Assembly: GCF_036250695.1 (NCBI RefSeq)
Contig: NZ_CP109427.1
Span: 7,378,001-7,442,000, forward strand
Source: Streptomyces sp. NBC_01497
GTDB taxonomy: Bacteria > Actinomycetota > Actinomycetes > Streptomycetales > Streptomycetaceae
Direction: 5' to 3'
Length of the DNA stretch: 64,000 nucleotides
Below, in pieces: positions 50,768 to 59,320 of this stretch. The notes beneath the pieces are model-generated. The model was not told the origin of the DNA. It saw only the letters and a program-made list of their open reading frames with translations, and did no database searches. Both the position numbers and the translations under genes were made by a program. The stretch's first letter is position 1, and the number at the start of each line of letters is the position of its first letter.

Positions 50768-51763
50768 TCACCCGTACGGCGCAGCGCCCGCCCGGTTCGT
50801 CGTGGCCAGGCCGGCGAGGACGCCCGCCGCCGCCGTCACCGGCGCGAAGCTCAGGGCGTCGCTGACCGTCGCAAGGACCGCGAGGCTCGTCAGCGACGCG
50901 CCCGCCGCCACCGCGACGGGCGTCGCGCACGGCGAGCGCGCGAGCCCGTACAGCAGCCAGCCGTATCCGCAGGCCAGCAGGGCGAGACCGACCACGCCCT
51001 GTTCCGCCGCCTCCTGGAGCGCCGCCGAGTGAGGGCTGTCGTCCGGCGGCACCGACAGCGCGGCGGCCGGGCTCAGCTCCGCGAAGCGGCCGGGACCCGC
51101 ACCGAACACCGGATGCCCGGCGGCGATGGCCGCCGCGTCGCGCCACAGCGCGACCCGCTGCGCGGACACCGCGCCGCCCGGCGCCGGCTCGCCGCGCGCG
51201 AGAGCCCAGGTGCCGCCCACCGCCGCCGCCGCGACGAGCCCGAACACCGCCAGCGCCAGGCCGCGGACCCGCCCGCCCGACCGCTCCCGTACGGCCAGCG
51301 CGCTCAGTGTCACGGCGACGGCGGCCACACAGCCACCGGTCGAGCCCAGCGCGACGGCTTCGGCGATCACCGCCGCGACCAGGAGCCGCAGCGGCCAGGC
51401 CCACGGCCCCGTGGTGACGGCCCGGGCCGCGCAGCAGGCCGCGCCCGCGGCCAGCGCCAGCAGCGCCGCGACCTCGCCCAGATGGTCCGGGCGCAGGGCC
51501 CGCGCGGTGACCACGGCCAGCGCGAGCAGCGTCAGCGACGCGCTCGCGGCCGCGGCGACCGGCACGAGCGATCCGCTGATCCGCCCGCACGCGTATCCCG
51601 CCACCACGGCGAGCACCGCGAGCAGGACCCCCTCCGGCCTGCCGTTGCCCGCCGCCGCGCTGATCAGCGCCCATACGGCACAACAGCCGGGCACGACGAC
51701 CCCCACCGATCCGGGCGCCCCGCCGCGCCCGGAGACGGCAGGTCTCTCCTGTGTCGCTGCCAA
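50768..51763 (-). CDS. O-antigen ligase/polymerase-like membrane protein
   Basis: 331 residues, about nine or ten membrane helices. The largest loop has the Wzy_C-type elements VALWRDAAAIAAGHPVFGAG and SPHSAALQEAAEQGVVG with the expected His. Such proteins ligate or polymerise lipid-linked sugars. The start is uncertain: TTG 51763 with a GGGGGG stretch upstream is used; a GTG further downstream would shorten it by ~24 residues. Divergent from lnt. Confidence 0.75.
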   Translation of the reverse strand: MAATQERPAVSGRGGAPGSVGVVVPGCCAVWALISAAAGNGRPEGVLLAVLAVVAGYACGRISGSLVPVAAAASASLTLLALAVVTARALRPDHLGEVAALLALAAGAACCAARAVTTGPWAWPLRLLVAAVIAEAVALGSTGGCVAAVAVTLSALAVRERSGGRVRGLALAVFGLVAAAAVGGTWALARGEPAPGGAVSAQRVALWRDAAAIAAGHPVFGAGPGRFAELSPAAALSVPPDDSPHSAALQEAAEQGVVGLALLACGYGWLLYGLARSPCATPVAVAAGASLTSLAVLATVSDALSFAPVTAAAGVLAGLATTNRAGAAPYG

Positions 51764-51898
51764 TCCCTCGACCCCCCGTCGAAGACTGGCGACACCGTAA
51801 CGGCTTCTCTCCCCGGCGCGTGCATACCGTGCGAAGGAAAGAACGCTCGAACAAGAAGACCCACGCCCCGGACACCCCACGAGCCCCACCGTGCTCGG

Positions 51899-51929
51899 CT
51901 GACGTCCACACAACTACGCGCCGTACACT
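51899..51929 (+). promoter_or_regulatory. Promoter of lnt
   Basis: CTGACG (51899-51904) and TACACT (51924-51929), 19-base spacer. The -10 ends seven bases before the GTG at 51937, which has no usable ribosome site, so the transcript is probably leaderless. Confidence 0.45.
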
Positions 51930-51936
51930 CCCGAGG

Positions 51937-53565
51937 GTGAGCGCCACCGTAACGTCGGTCGAGACCCCGCAGCCCGAGCCCGCCCCGGCTCCCGCCACCG
52001 CCAAACAGCGCTTGCCGGCCCGGCTGGCCAGACCGGCCGCCGCGGTCGCCGGGGGGCTCCTGCTGTACGCGAGCTTCCCGCCGCGCCCCCTGTGGTTCCT
52101 CGCCCTGCCCGGCCTCGCGCTGTACGGCTGGAGCCTGTACGGACGCAGGCTGCGGGCCGGCTTCGGCCTCGGCCTGCTCGGGGGACTCGCGTTCCTGCTG
52201 CCGCTGCTGGTGTGGACGAGCGTCGAAGTGGGGTCCTTCCCCTGGATCGCGCTGTCCGTCGCCGAGGCGGTGTTCATGGGCTTCGCCGGTCTGGGCATCG
52301 CGGCCGTCAGCAGGCTGCCCGTATGGCCGCTGTGGGCGGCCGGGATGTGGATCGCCGGGGAGGCCGCCAGGTCCCGGTTCCCGTTCGGCGGCTTCTCCTG
52401 GGGAAAGATCGCCTTCGGCCAGGCGGACGGCGTGTTCCTGCCCCTCGCCGCCGTCGGCGGCACGCCCCTGCTGAGCTTCGCCGTCGTCCTGTGCGGCTTC
52501 GGACTCGCCGAGGCCGTCCGCCAGGCCGTCGCGTACCGCAGGACCAAGGTGGTGCCGCGGGGGGCGGTGACCGCCGCGGCCGTCACCGTCCTCGCGCCCC
52601 TCGCGGGCGCGTTCGCGGCGCTGCCCCTGGTGTCGAACACCCCCGAGAAGGGCTCCGCCACCGTCGCCGCGATCCAGGGCAACGTGCCGCGCATGGGCCT
52701 CGACTTCAACTCCCAGCGCGCCGCCGTGCTCGACAACCACGCACGGCAGACCCTCAAGCTCGCCGCGGAGGTCAAGGCGGGCAAGCGGCCGAAGCCCGAC
52801 ATCGTGCTGTGGCCGGAGAACTCCTCGGACATTGACCCGCTGCATGACGAGGGCGCGCGCCTGACCATCGACGCCGCGGTGAAGGCCATCGGGGTGCCCA
52901 CCGAGGTCGGCACCCTCGTGCAGAACCCGGGGCCCGACGGGAAGCTCTACAACACGCTCATCAACTGGAGCCCCACGAGCGGCCCCGGCGCGATCTACGA
53001 GAAGCGCCACATCCAGCCGTTCGGCGAGTACATGCCGATGCGCTCCATCGCGGAGAAGTTCAGCAAGGACGTCGACCTGGTCCGCGAGGACTTCACCCCG
53101 GGCACCAAGGTCGGCGTGTTCACCATGGCGGGCATCAAGGTCGGCTTCGCCACCTGCTACGAGGCGGCCTTCGACAACGACGTGCGCGACCCGGTCACGG
53201 CGGGTGCCGAGATCCTCGCCGTACCCAGCAACAACGCGACCTTCGACCGCAGCGAGATGACGTACCAGCAGCTCGCCATGGACCAGGTGCGCGCGGTGGA
53301 GCACAGCCGCGCCGTCGTCGTCCCGACCACCAGCGGTGTCAGCGCGATCATCCGCCCCGACGGCACCGTCGCCCAGCGCAGCGGCATGTTCACGCCGGCC
53401 ATCCTGGAGGAGAAGGTCCCGCTGCGCACGTCGCTCACCCCGGCGACGCGGCTCGGTACCGGTCCCGAGTGGCTGCTCGTCGCGGTCGGCGCCGCGGGCG
53501 TCGTCCTCGTGGTGGTGCGTACCGTACGGGCCCGGCGCAGCGGTGCGGCGGCGTCCGACGCCTGA
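51937..53565 (+). CDS. lnt: Apolipoprotein N-acyltransferase
   Basis: 542 residues. Six or seven N-terminal membrane helices (about 30-240) then a nitrilase domain with the full catalytic set: Glu294 in LWPENSS, Lys356 in YEKRHIQPFGEY, Cys407 in GFATCYE. One more helix near the C-terminus (~512-530). Adds the third acyl chain to lipoproteins on the outer face of the membrane. The GTG start is set by the promoter position. Followed by a NUDIX gene 45 bases on. Confidence 0.95.
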   Translation: MSATVTSVETPQPEPAPAPATAKQRLPARLARPAAAVAGGLLLYASFPPRPLWFLALPGLALYGWSLYGRRLRAGFGLGLLGGLAFLLPLLVWTSVEVGSFPWIALSVAEAVFMGFAGLGIAAVSRLPVWPLWAAGMWIAGEAARSRFPFGGFSWGKIAFGQADGVFLPLAAVGGTPLLSFAVVLCGFGLAEAVRQAVAYRRTKVVPRGAVTAAAVTVLAPLAGAFAALPLVSNTPEKGSATVAAIQGNVPRMGLDFNSQRAAVLDNHARQTLKLAAEVKAGKRPKPDIVLWPENSSDIDPLHDEGARLTIDAAVKAIGVPTEVGTLVQNPGPDGKLYNTLINWSPTSGPGAIYEKRHIQPFGEYMPMRSIAEKFSKDVDLVREDFTPGTKVGVFTMAGIKVGFATCYEAAFDNDVRDPVTAGAEILAVPSNNATFDRSEMTYQQLAMDQVRAVEHSRAVVVPTTSGVSAIIRPDGTVAQRSGMFTPAILEEKVPLRTSLTPATRLGTGPEWLLVAVGAAGVVLVVVRTVRARRSGAAASDA

Positions 53566-53596
53566 CCTGTTCGCACGGGGCCGCGGGGGCGGGCCG

Positions 53597-53602
53597 TAGG
53601 GT
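53597..53602 (+). promoter_or_regulatory. -10 element upstream of the NUDIX gene
   Basis: TAGGGT, eight bases before ATG 53611, no ribosome site. Confidence 0.35.
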
Positions 53603-53610
53603 CGGGCGGC

Positions 53611-54090
53611 ATGGGAACACCTGACTTCATCAAGGACATCCGGACCGGCGCCGGTCACCAGCTGCTTCTGCTGCCCGGAGTCACCGCGATCGTCTTCGAC
53701 GACGACGGACGGGTACTGCTGGGCCGCCGCGCGGACAACGGCGAATGGGCGCTCATCGCGGGCATCCCCGAGCCGGGTGAACAGCCCGCCGCCGCCGCGG
53801 TGCGCGAGGTGTACGAGGAGACGGGCGTGCACTGCGAGACGGAACGCGTCGTCTCGGTGCACGCGACGCGACGGCCCATCACGTACCCGAACGGCGACGT
53901 GTGCCAGTTCATGGACATCACCTTCGCCTGCCGGGCGGTCGGGGGCGAGGCGCGCGTGAATGACGAGGAGTCCCTGGAAGTGGCCTGGTTCCAGGTCGAC
54001 TCGCTGCCCCAGTTGCGGGACTTCGCACTGTTCCGCCTCAAGCAGGCGCTCGCCGAGGCGCCCACCTGGTTCGAGCCGGCGACCGGCTGA
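53611..54090 (+). CDS. NUDIX hydrolase
   Basis: 159 residues, one NUDIX domain. The box is complete: GIPEPGE, seven residues, REVYEETGV (Gx5Ex7REUxEExGU, about residues 51-73). FDDDGRVLLGRRADNGEW precedes it and DEESLEVAWFQVDSLP follows, as in NADH-pyrophosphatase-like and MutT-like proteins. Substrate unknown. ATG 53611. Confidence 0.92.
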   Translation: MGTPDFIKDIRTGAGHQLLLLPGVTAIVFDDDGRVLLGRRADNGEWALIAGIPEPGEQPAAAAVREVYEETGVHCETERVVSVHATRRPITYPNGDVCQFMDITFACRAVGGEARVNDEESLEVAWFQVDSLPQLRDFALFRLKQALAEAPTWFEPATG

Positions 54091-54202
54091 CCGGCACCGG
54101 CCGGCCCACGCCGCACGCGGTGCCCGGCCCGGAGGAGCTCGTGGTCCCCGTCCCGGAACAGGCCGTGATGCCCGCCCCGGAACGGTCCTTGATCCTCGGG
54201 CC

Positions 54203-54208
54203 TAGGCT
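54203..54208 (+). promoter_or_regulatory. -10 element upstream of the SDR gene
   Basis: TAGGCT six bases before ATG 54215, no ribosome site. The same hexamer and spacing stand before the M56 gene at the left end. Confidence 0.4.
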
Positions 54209-54214
54209 GGGCGC

Positions 54215-55042
54215 ATGACGCAGACCGACGCGAGCGGCACCGCCCCCCACCCCTCAGGCCGCCCGGGCGGCCTCGCCGGTCTCGACCTGCGGGGCCGCAC
54301 CGCCCTCGTCACCGGTGCCGCGAGCGGCATCGGCAGGTCCTGCGCGCTGCGGCTCGCCGCCGCCGGGGCGAGAGTCAGGGCGCTGGACCGGGACGCGGCG
54401 GGGCTCGACGCGCTGACCGCCGCGTACGCCGCCGGCGGTGACGGGAGCCTGGCGGCCGAGGTGCTCGACCTCACCGACCTCGACGCCGCCGAACGCGCGG
54501 CGGCCGGCGCGGACATCCTCGTCAACAACGCCGGGCTGCAACTGGTGAAACCCATCGAGGAGTTCCCCGGCGAGGTCTTCCACACCGTGCTCACGGTGAT
54601 GCTGGAGGCGCCGTTCCGGCTCATCAAGGGCGCGCTCCCGCACATGTACGCGTCCGGGTGGGGCCGGATCGTCAACATCTCCTCGGTGCACGGGCTGCGT
54701 GCCTCGCCCTACAAGTCCGCGTACGTGGCCGCCAAGCACGGCCTGGAGGGGCTGTCGAAGACCGCCGCGCTTGAAGGCGCGGCCCACGGGGTGACCTCCA
54801 ACTGCGTCAACCCCGCCTACGTACGCACGCCGCTGGTGGAGCGGCAGATCGCGGACCAGGCCGCGGCGCACGGCATCCCGGCGGAGCGCGTGGTGCGCGA
54901 GGTGATGCTCACGGACACGGCGCTCAAGCGGCTGCTGGAGCCCGAGGAGGTCGCCGAGGCCCTCGCGTACCTGTGCACGGAGCAGGCGTCGTTCATCACC
55001 GGCTCGTCGCTGCCGCTGGACGGTGGCTGGACCGCGCACTGA
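54215..55042 (+). CDS. SDR family dehydrogenase, 3-hydroxybutyrate dehydrogenase-like
   Basis: 275 residues. ~25-residue leader, cofactor loop TGAASGIGRS (about 35-44), NNAGLQLV, catalytic Ser in NISSVHG, and Tyr/Lys in SAYVAAKHG. The C-terminal RLLEPEEVAEALAYLCTEQA and FITGSSLPLDGGW fit 3-hydroxybutyrate dehydrogenases. It would oxidise D-3-hydroxybutyrate to acetoacetate with NAD, but related SDRs use other hydroxyacids. Alone, terminator directly after it. Confidence 0.87.
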   Translation: MTQTDASGTAPHPSGRPGGLAGLDLRGRTALVTGAASGIGRSCALRLAAAGARVRALDRDAAGLDALTAAYAAGGDGSLAAEVLDLTDLDAAERAAAGADILVNNAGLQLVKPIEEFPGEVFHTVLTVMLEAPFRLIKGALPHMYASGWGRIVNISSVHGLRASPYKSAYVAAKHGLEGLSKTAALEGAAHGVTSNCVNPAYVRTPLVERQIADQAAAHGIPAERVVREVMLTDTALKRLLEPEEVAEALAYLCTEQASFITGSSLPLDGGWTAH

Positions 55043-55049
55043 GCGCCGG

Positions 55050-55076
55050 GCGGGGCCGGGCGATCCCCGGCCCCGC
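55050..55076. terminator. Bidirectional terminator between SDR and flavin reductase genes
   Basis: Perfect 11-bp stem GCGGGGCCGGG / CCCGGCCCCGC with a 5-base loop, between two convergent genes. It would end the nine-gene leftward cluster. Confidence 0.7.
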
Positions 55077-55116
55077 GTGGTCCGCCGCGTGCGACGGCCG
55101 CGGGCGCCGCTGTGCG

Positions 55117-55803
55117 TCAGCGGCCGGGCTCCGGTGGGAGCGGGGCGAGCGCGGCGAACGCGCCGTCGTGGTGCACGAGCGCGGGACCCGAGTGATGGCC
55201 GCCGCCCCGCTCGACCTCGCCCACCACCAGCAGGTGGTCGCCGACCACCTGACGCAGGGTCACCTTCGCGGTGAGCCACGCGGGTACGCCGTCGAGGAGC
55301 GGCAGCCCGTCCTCACCCACCGTCCAGGACGCGCCCGCGAAGCGGTCGACGCCGCTGCGCGCGAACCGCGTCGCGAGCGCCGTGTCGGCCGTGCCGAGCA
55401 CATGGACGGCGAACCGGTCCGCCGCGCGGACCGCCGCAACCGTCGAGGCCGTGAGCCCCAGGCAGAACGAGACGAGTGCCGGGTCGAGCGAGACCGAGGT
55501 GAACGACGTCGCGGTGAAACCGGCGGGGCCCGGCACGGTGATCACCGTGACACCCGACGCGTGGCGCCGCAGCGTGCGCCGCAGGACCGCACCGCTGTGC
55601 CCGCCCGGACCGGTGGCCGGTGGGCGATGACCGGGCGAGGCGGCCTCCTGCCCCGCCGCCTCGCGGACGGGGTGCTCGCGGGTGGTGCTCTCACGGGCTG
55701 TGCGGTCACGGGTCGCGGTCTCACGGCCCGGGGTGTCGCGGGTCGCGGTGTCGCGCGTGCTGTGCTCACGGGCGGCGGGGGAGTGCTGCGCGGAGACGGT
55801 CAT
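55117..55803 (-). CDS. Flavin reductase of the organosulfur-type cluster
   Basis: 228 residues. An unusual ~65-residue leader of Arg/Glu/Thr/Asp repeats (TRDTATRDTPGRETATRD) precedes a normal flavin reductase domain: RRTLRRHASGVTVIT, GFTATSFTSVSLDPA, and FHVHHDGAF-type end (LVHHDGAFAALAPL). It would supply FMNH2 to the SsuD-like and DszC-like enzymes upstream. ATG 55803 has GGGAAGAAG; an in-frame ATG at 55872 overlaps the hydrolase stop and would add 23 residues. Confidence 0.87.
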   Translation of the reverse strand: MTVSAQHSPAAREHSTRDTATRDTPGRETATRDRTARESTTREHPVREAAGQEAASPGHRPPATGPGGHSGAVLRRTLRRHASGVTVITVPGPAGFTATSFTSVSLDPALVSFCLGLTASTVAAVRAADRFAVHVLGTADTALATRFARSGVDRFAGASWTVGEDGLPLLDGVPAWLTAKVTLRQVVGDHLLVVGEVERGGGHHSGPALVHHDGAFAALAPLPPEPGR

Positions 55804-55868
55804 GCCGCTTCTTCCCTTCGAGGAGGACGGTGCGGGCGGGTCCTGGCGGCGGCGCGGGCCGGCCGCCT

Positions 55869-56615
55869 TCATGCGTCGGTGAGGGTGAGCAGCGGCCGTG
55901 CCGCGCCGTTCGCGCGCAGCCGCTCCAGCCAGAGCACGACCGTGGCCGCCGTGGTGCGGTGCGTGATGTCGTTGAGGGTGTCGTGCACCCCGCCGTGCAC
56001 CACACCGAGCGCGGCGCCCGGCAGGCGCCCGGCCCGCCGCACCGCCTCCTCCAGGGGGGTGACCGGGTCCGCGTCGCCGTGCAGCAGCAGGACGGGGACC
56101 CCGGGCACCGCCTCGGCGCGCAGCGAGTCCGGCACCGGGTCGGCGAGGCCCCCGCGTACGAACACCTCGTCACCGCTCAGCCGCGCCCGGTGCGTCGGGC
56201 AGGACGTACGGGCGGCCAGTTCGGCGTCCCAGCCGGCGTCCCTGTGCCGTGTGCCGCCGGGCCCGGTGGGCGCGGTACCCGCCGCCACCACGGCGTCGAT
56301 CCGCGGCGCGGACTCGCGCGAGGCGGCGGCGTGCAGGGCCTGGAGCGCCCCCGTGTCGGAGCCCACGAGGACGACGGGTGCCACCGGGTCGGGTCCCGCC
56401 GCCGTGTGCGCGGCGGCCAGCACCTCGGCCGGCCCGTCCTCGGGACGGACGGGGACCGCGTGCACCACATAGCCGTCGAAGGCGAGGCGCCTGCCGAACC
56501 GCTCGTACACCAGCGGGTGTTCACCCCGGCCGGGCAGGACGAGCAGGGTGCCGCGCGGGGCGATGCCCGCCGGCGGGTGCCAGCCGGCGCGCGCGGGGGA
56601 GGACGTCACGGTCAT
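55869..56615 (-). CDS. Alpha/beta hydrolase with Asp in the nucleophile position
   Basis: 248 residues, alpha/beta hydrolase fold. TLLVLPGRGEHPLVYERFG gives the oxyanion region; the nucleophile elbow reads VGSDTG, so the residue in the Ser place is Asp87, as in haloalkane dehalogenases and epoxide hydrolases. LLLHGDADPVTP supplies the acid and VVHGGVHDTLND the His. The ATG at 56615 overlaps the stop of the monooxygenase (ATGA). Role probably a hydrolytic step on the oxidised substrate. Confidence 0.85.
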   Translation of the reverse strand: MTVTSSPARAGWHPPAGIAPRGTLLVLPGRGEHPLVYERFGRRLAFDGYVVHAVPVRPEDGPAEVLAAAHTAAGPDPVAPVVLVGSDTGALQALHAAASRESAPRIDAVVAAGTAPTGPGGTRHRDAGWDAELAARTSCPTHRARLSGDEVFVRGGLADPVPDSLRAEAVPGVPVLLLHGDADPVTPLEEAVRRAGRLPGAALGVVHGGVHDTLNDITHRTTAATVVLWLERLRANGAARPLLTLTDA

Positions 56616-57850
56616 CGGGTGCTCCCCGCGGTGGCGGGCCGCGCCGCGGTTGCCGCGCGGTGCGCCAGCTCCTGGCGGACGAGCGGCAGCAGGTGCCGGC
56701 CGTAGTCGATGGCGTCGTCCAGGGGGTCGTATCCCCGGATCAGGAGGGTCGTCGCGCCGATGTCGACGTAGTCGAGCAGGGCCCGTGCCACCGTCTCCGG
56801 AGTCCCCACGAGGGCGGTGGTGTTGCCGCCCGCGCCCGTCGCCGAGGCGGTCGGTGTCCACAGCGCGCGATCGTGCAGGTCGCCCTTCGCGGCGGCGGCG
56901 AGCAGCCGCCGCGAGCCGGCGTTCTGCGGCGCCCCGAGCTGCGGGCCGCGCCGCGCCTGGTCGAAGAACGCCCGCCCGGAACCGGACTTGATGGTGTCGA
57001 GGATGCGGTGTGCCCGCTCCCAGGCGAGCTCCTCGGTGGCGCCGAGGATCGGCCGGAACGACACACTGATACCGGGTCGTCCGGCGCGTCCGGCTTCAAC
57101 GGCCGCCGCGCGTACGGAGGCTATCTGCTCCGCCGTCTCGGCGAGGGGTTCGCCCCACAGCGCGAACGTGTCCGCGTGCCTGCCGCCGACGCGGTACGCG
57201 GCGTCGGAGGATCCGCCGAAGTACAGCGGGATGCCGGTGCCATGGACCGGTGGCACCCCGTTCGCGTAGTCCTCGAAGCGGTAGTGGCGGCCCTCGTGGC
57301 TGAACGGTTCCGGCGACGCCCAGGCGCGGCGCACGATCGACAGGTACTCGTCCGTGCGGTCGTAGCGCTCGTCCTTGTCCAGGAAGTCGCCGTCCCTGCG
57401 CTGCTCGGTGTCGTTGCCGCCGGTGATGATGTGCACGGCCACCCGGCCGCCGGTGAACTGGTCGAGCGTCGTGAACGTACGGGCCGCCAGGGTGGGCGCG
57501 ATGAACCCGGGCCGGTGCGCGACGAGCAGACCGAGGCGCTCGGTGTGTGCCGCCACGTATGCCGCGACCTGCACCCCGTCGGGGCGCCCCGAGCTGTAGC
57601 CGATGAGGATGCGGTCGAAGCCCGCGTCCTCGTGGGCCCGGGCGAAGCGCGCGGTGTAGGCCCGGTCGATGGCGGGACCGCTCGGCGCGTGGGTCTCCGA
57701 GGCGTGCTGGGTGCCGATCATGCCGATGAACTCGACGGTGGTGGGAGCGGCGGCCCCGGCCGCCGGCGCGTCGCTGGGCGCCCCGGGCGCCGGTGTGTCC
57801 CGCGCGGGTGTGCCGGCTCCGGGCGTGCTGGTCGTCGGTGTGCTGGTCAT
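56612..57850 (-). CDS. SsuD-like FMNH2-dependent monooxygenase (LLM class)
   Basis: 412 residues, luciferase-like TIM barrel. Several stretches follow alkanesulfonate monooxygenase SsuD: GFDRILIGYSSGRPDG, LVAHRPGFIAPTLAARTFTT, GGNDTEQRRDGDFLD, IPLYFGGSSDAAYRVGG and FALWGEP. With FMNH2 and O2 it would cleave a C-S bond (or oxidise a related compound). ATG 57850, GAAGGGGAA upstream. It sits two bases after the DszC-like gene and overlaps the hydrolase gene. Confidence 0.92.
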   Translation of the reverse strand: MTSTPTTSTPGAGTPARDTPAPGAPSDAPAAGAAAPTTVEFIGMIGTQHASETHAPSGPAIDRAYTARFARAHEDAGFDRILIGYSSGRPDGVQVAAYVAAHTERLGLLVAHRPGFIAPTLAARTFTTLDQFTGGRVAVHIITGGNDTEQRRDGDFLDKDERYDRTDEYLSIVRRAWASPEPFSHEGRHYRFEDYANGVPPVHGTGIPLYFGGSSDAAYRVGGRHADTFALWGEPLAETAEQIASVRAAAVEAGRAGRPGISVSFRPILGATEELAWERAHRILDTIKSGSGRAFFDQARRGPQLGAPQNAGSRRLLAAAAKGDLHDRALWTPTASATGAGGNTTALVGTPETVARALLDYVDIGATTLLIRGYDPLDDAIDYGRHLLPLVRQELAHRAATAARPATAGSTR

Positions 57851-57852
57851 GG

Positions 57853-59121
57853 TCAGTTCCCCTTCTGGGTACGGGATGTGGTGGCGGGCGGGGTGCCGTG
57901 CGAGGTGGCGGCGGGGGAGCCGGGCGCGGCACGGTCGAGGACCGCGCCGCCGAGGGCGAGGAGCACGGAGTCGTCCTGCGGGGTGTGCACGCGGGAGCAC
58001 AGCACGTCGCGGTGGTGGCGCTGGAGCGGGTTGGCCCGGGTCAGGCCGTGGTTGCCGGTCAGTGCGACGGCCGCTTCCACGGCGCTGATCGCCGCGCGGG
58101 TCGCCAGCACCTTGATGGCGCCCGCCTCCCGCGCCGCCTCCGCGTCCCCCGCGTCGACGCGCCGGGCGTAGGTGTCCACCAGCGTGTCGGCACCGAGCAG
58201 GGACGCCTCGATCTCACCGACGGCCGTCCGGAACCGGGGCAGGGTGGCGAGCGGTGCGCCGAGCGCGGTCGGCACGCGTTCGTGCAGGAAGCCGGTCAGC
58301 CAGTCGAGGGCCGCGCGCGCGACGCCGAGGTAGAGGGCGGGCAGGCCGAGCGCGTTCCACGCGCCGGTCACCGCGTCCGGGCGGGCGCCGGGGGTGTCAC
58401 CGGCCGGCGCGAGGTGGAGCACGTCGTCGAGCGGTACGCGTACGGAGTCGAGGACGACGTCGTCGCTGCGGCTGGCGCGCAGACCGACATGGTCCCAGGT
58501 CGGCTCCACGGTGAGGCCGGGCCTGCCGGCCCTGACGACGAACGAGCCGACGCGCACGGGGTCCTCGTCGGTCCTTGCGAAGACGAGCAGGTGGCTGAGG
58601 CCCACCGCGCCCGTCGAGTAGATCTTGCGCCCGGTCAGCCGCCAGTTCCCGCCGTCCCTGCGGGCGGTGGTCGCGGGCAGGCCCCCGCGTACGGGGCTGC
58701 CGAGTTGGGGTTCCACCCGCAACGCGTTGACCAGTGCGGGCCCTTCGGCCGACGCGGCGAGGAGCTCCGCGTAGGCGGCCCCGGGCCAGCTCGGTGTACG
58801 GGCCTCGGCGGCATGGGTGAACAGGGTCATCGCGCTCACCAGGGCGACGGCCGGGTCGCCCGCGCCGAGCGCGCGCAGGATGCGGACCGTGTCGGCGAGT
58901 GAGGCGCCGGGGCCCCCGTGCCGGGCGCCCACCGTCGCGGTCAGCAGCCCTGCGGCGTGGACGTGCGCGAACCCCTCGTAGGGGAAGGTGGCGTCGCGGT
59001 CGTGCTCCGCGGCCCGCTCGGCGAGGGCGGCGGTGACGGCGGGCAGCCGCCCGAGGTCGAGGGGCGGGGGCGACCCGCCCCTGAGGGGTGGTGTGTCGGT
59101 GGTGGAGCGGGCACGGCTCAT
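57853..59121 (-). CDS. Acyl-CoA-dehydrogenase-fold monooxygenase, DszC/SfnB-like
   Basis: 422 residues, full acyl-CoA dehydrogenase fold: N-terminal helical domain (FPYEGFAHVHAAGLLTATVG), beta domain with SHLLVFARTDEDP, and C-terminal helical domain ending GNHGLTRANPLQRHHRDVLC. The catalytic Glu of true dehydrogenases is not apparent, and the NHGLTR-N-L-R-RD end is that of the DszC/SfnB/IBM-type flavin oxygenases that hydroxylate or oxidise sulfur compounds with FMNH2. ATG 59121 with GAGG. Confidence 0.85.
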   Translation of the reverse strand: MSRARSTTDTPPLRGGSPPPLDLGRLPAVTAALAERAAEHDRDATFPYEGFAHVHAAGLLTATVGARHGGPGASLADTVRILRALGAGDPAVALVSAMTLFTHAAEARTPSWPGAAYAELLAASAEGPALVNALRVEPQLGSPVRGGLPATTARRDGGNWRLTGRKIYSTGAVGLSHLLVFARTDEDPVRVGSFVVRAGRPGLTVEPTWDHVGLRASRSDDVVLDSVRVPLDDVLHLAPAGDTPGARPDAVTGAWNALGLPALYLGVARAALDWLTGFLHERVPTALGAPLATLPRFRTAVGEIEASLLGADTLVDTYARRVDAGDAEAAREAGAIKVLATRAAISAVEAAVALTGNHGLTRANPLQRHHRDVLCSRVHTPQDDSVLLALGGAVLDRAAPGSPAATSHGTPPATTSRTQKGN

Positions 59122-59133
59122 GGGACCTCGATC

Positions 59134-59163
59134 GGTGCGGGTGCGGGTGCGGGTGCGGGTGCG
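59134..59163. repeat. Five tandem GGTGCG hexamers
   Basis: Perfect (GGTGCG)5 just upstream of the DszC-like start, in the 199-bp gap after the transporter ATPase gene. A short-sequence repeat that can change length by slippage. Confidence 0.85.
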
Positions 59164-59320
59164 GCGGGGTGGTGCGTGGTCGCGGTCGCGGACCTGGGCT
59201 GCGGGGCGCGATGCCGCGCGTGTCGCCGGTCGTGACGGGGCTCGGCCGCTTGCCCGTCCGGCCGGGATCGCGCATCCGCCGACCGCCGGGGCGGGCGTAC
59301 GCGTGGACCGGCGGAGGACG

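Noticed and set aside
51664..53862. 732-codon open frame opposite lnt
   Set aside because: Antisense of lnt, which has the full catalytic triad; the opposite frame is low complexity.
59122..59320. Small Ala/Pro-rich leftward frame between the transporter and the DszC-like gene
   Set aside because: It arises from the hexamer repeat and overlaps the ATPase 3' end; no ribosome site and no family character.
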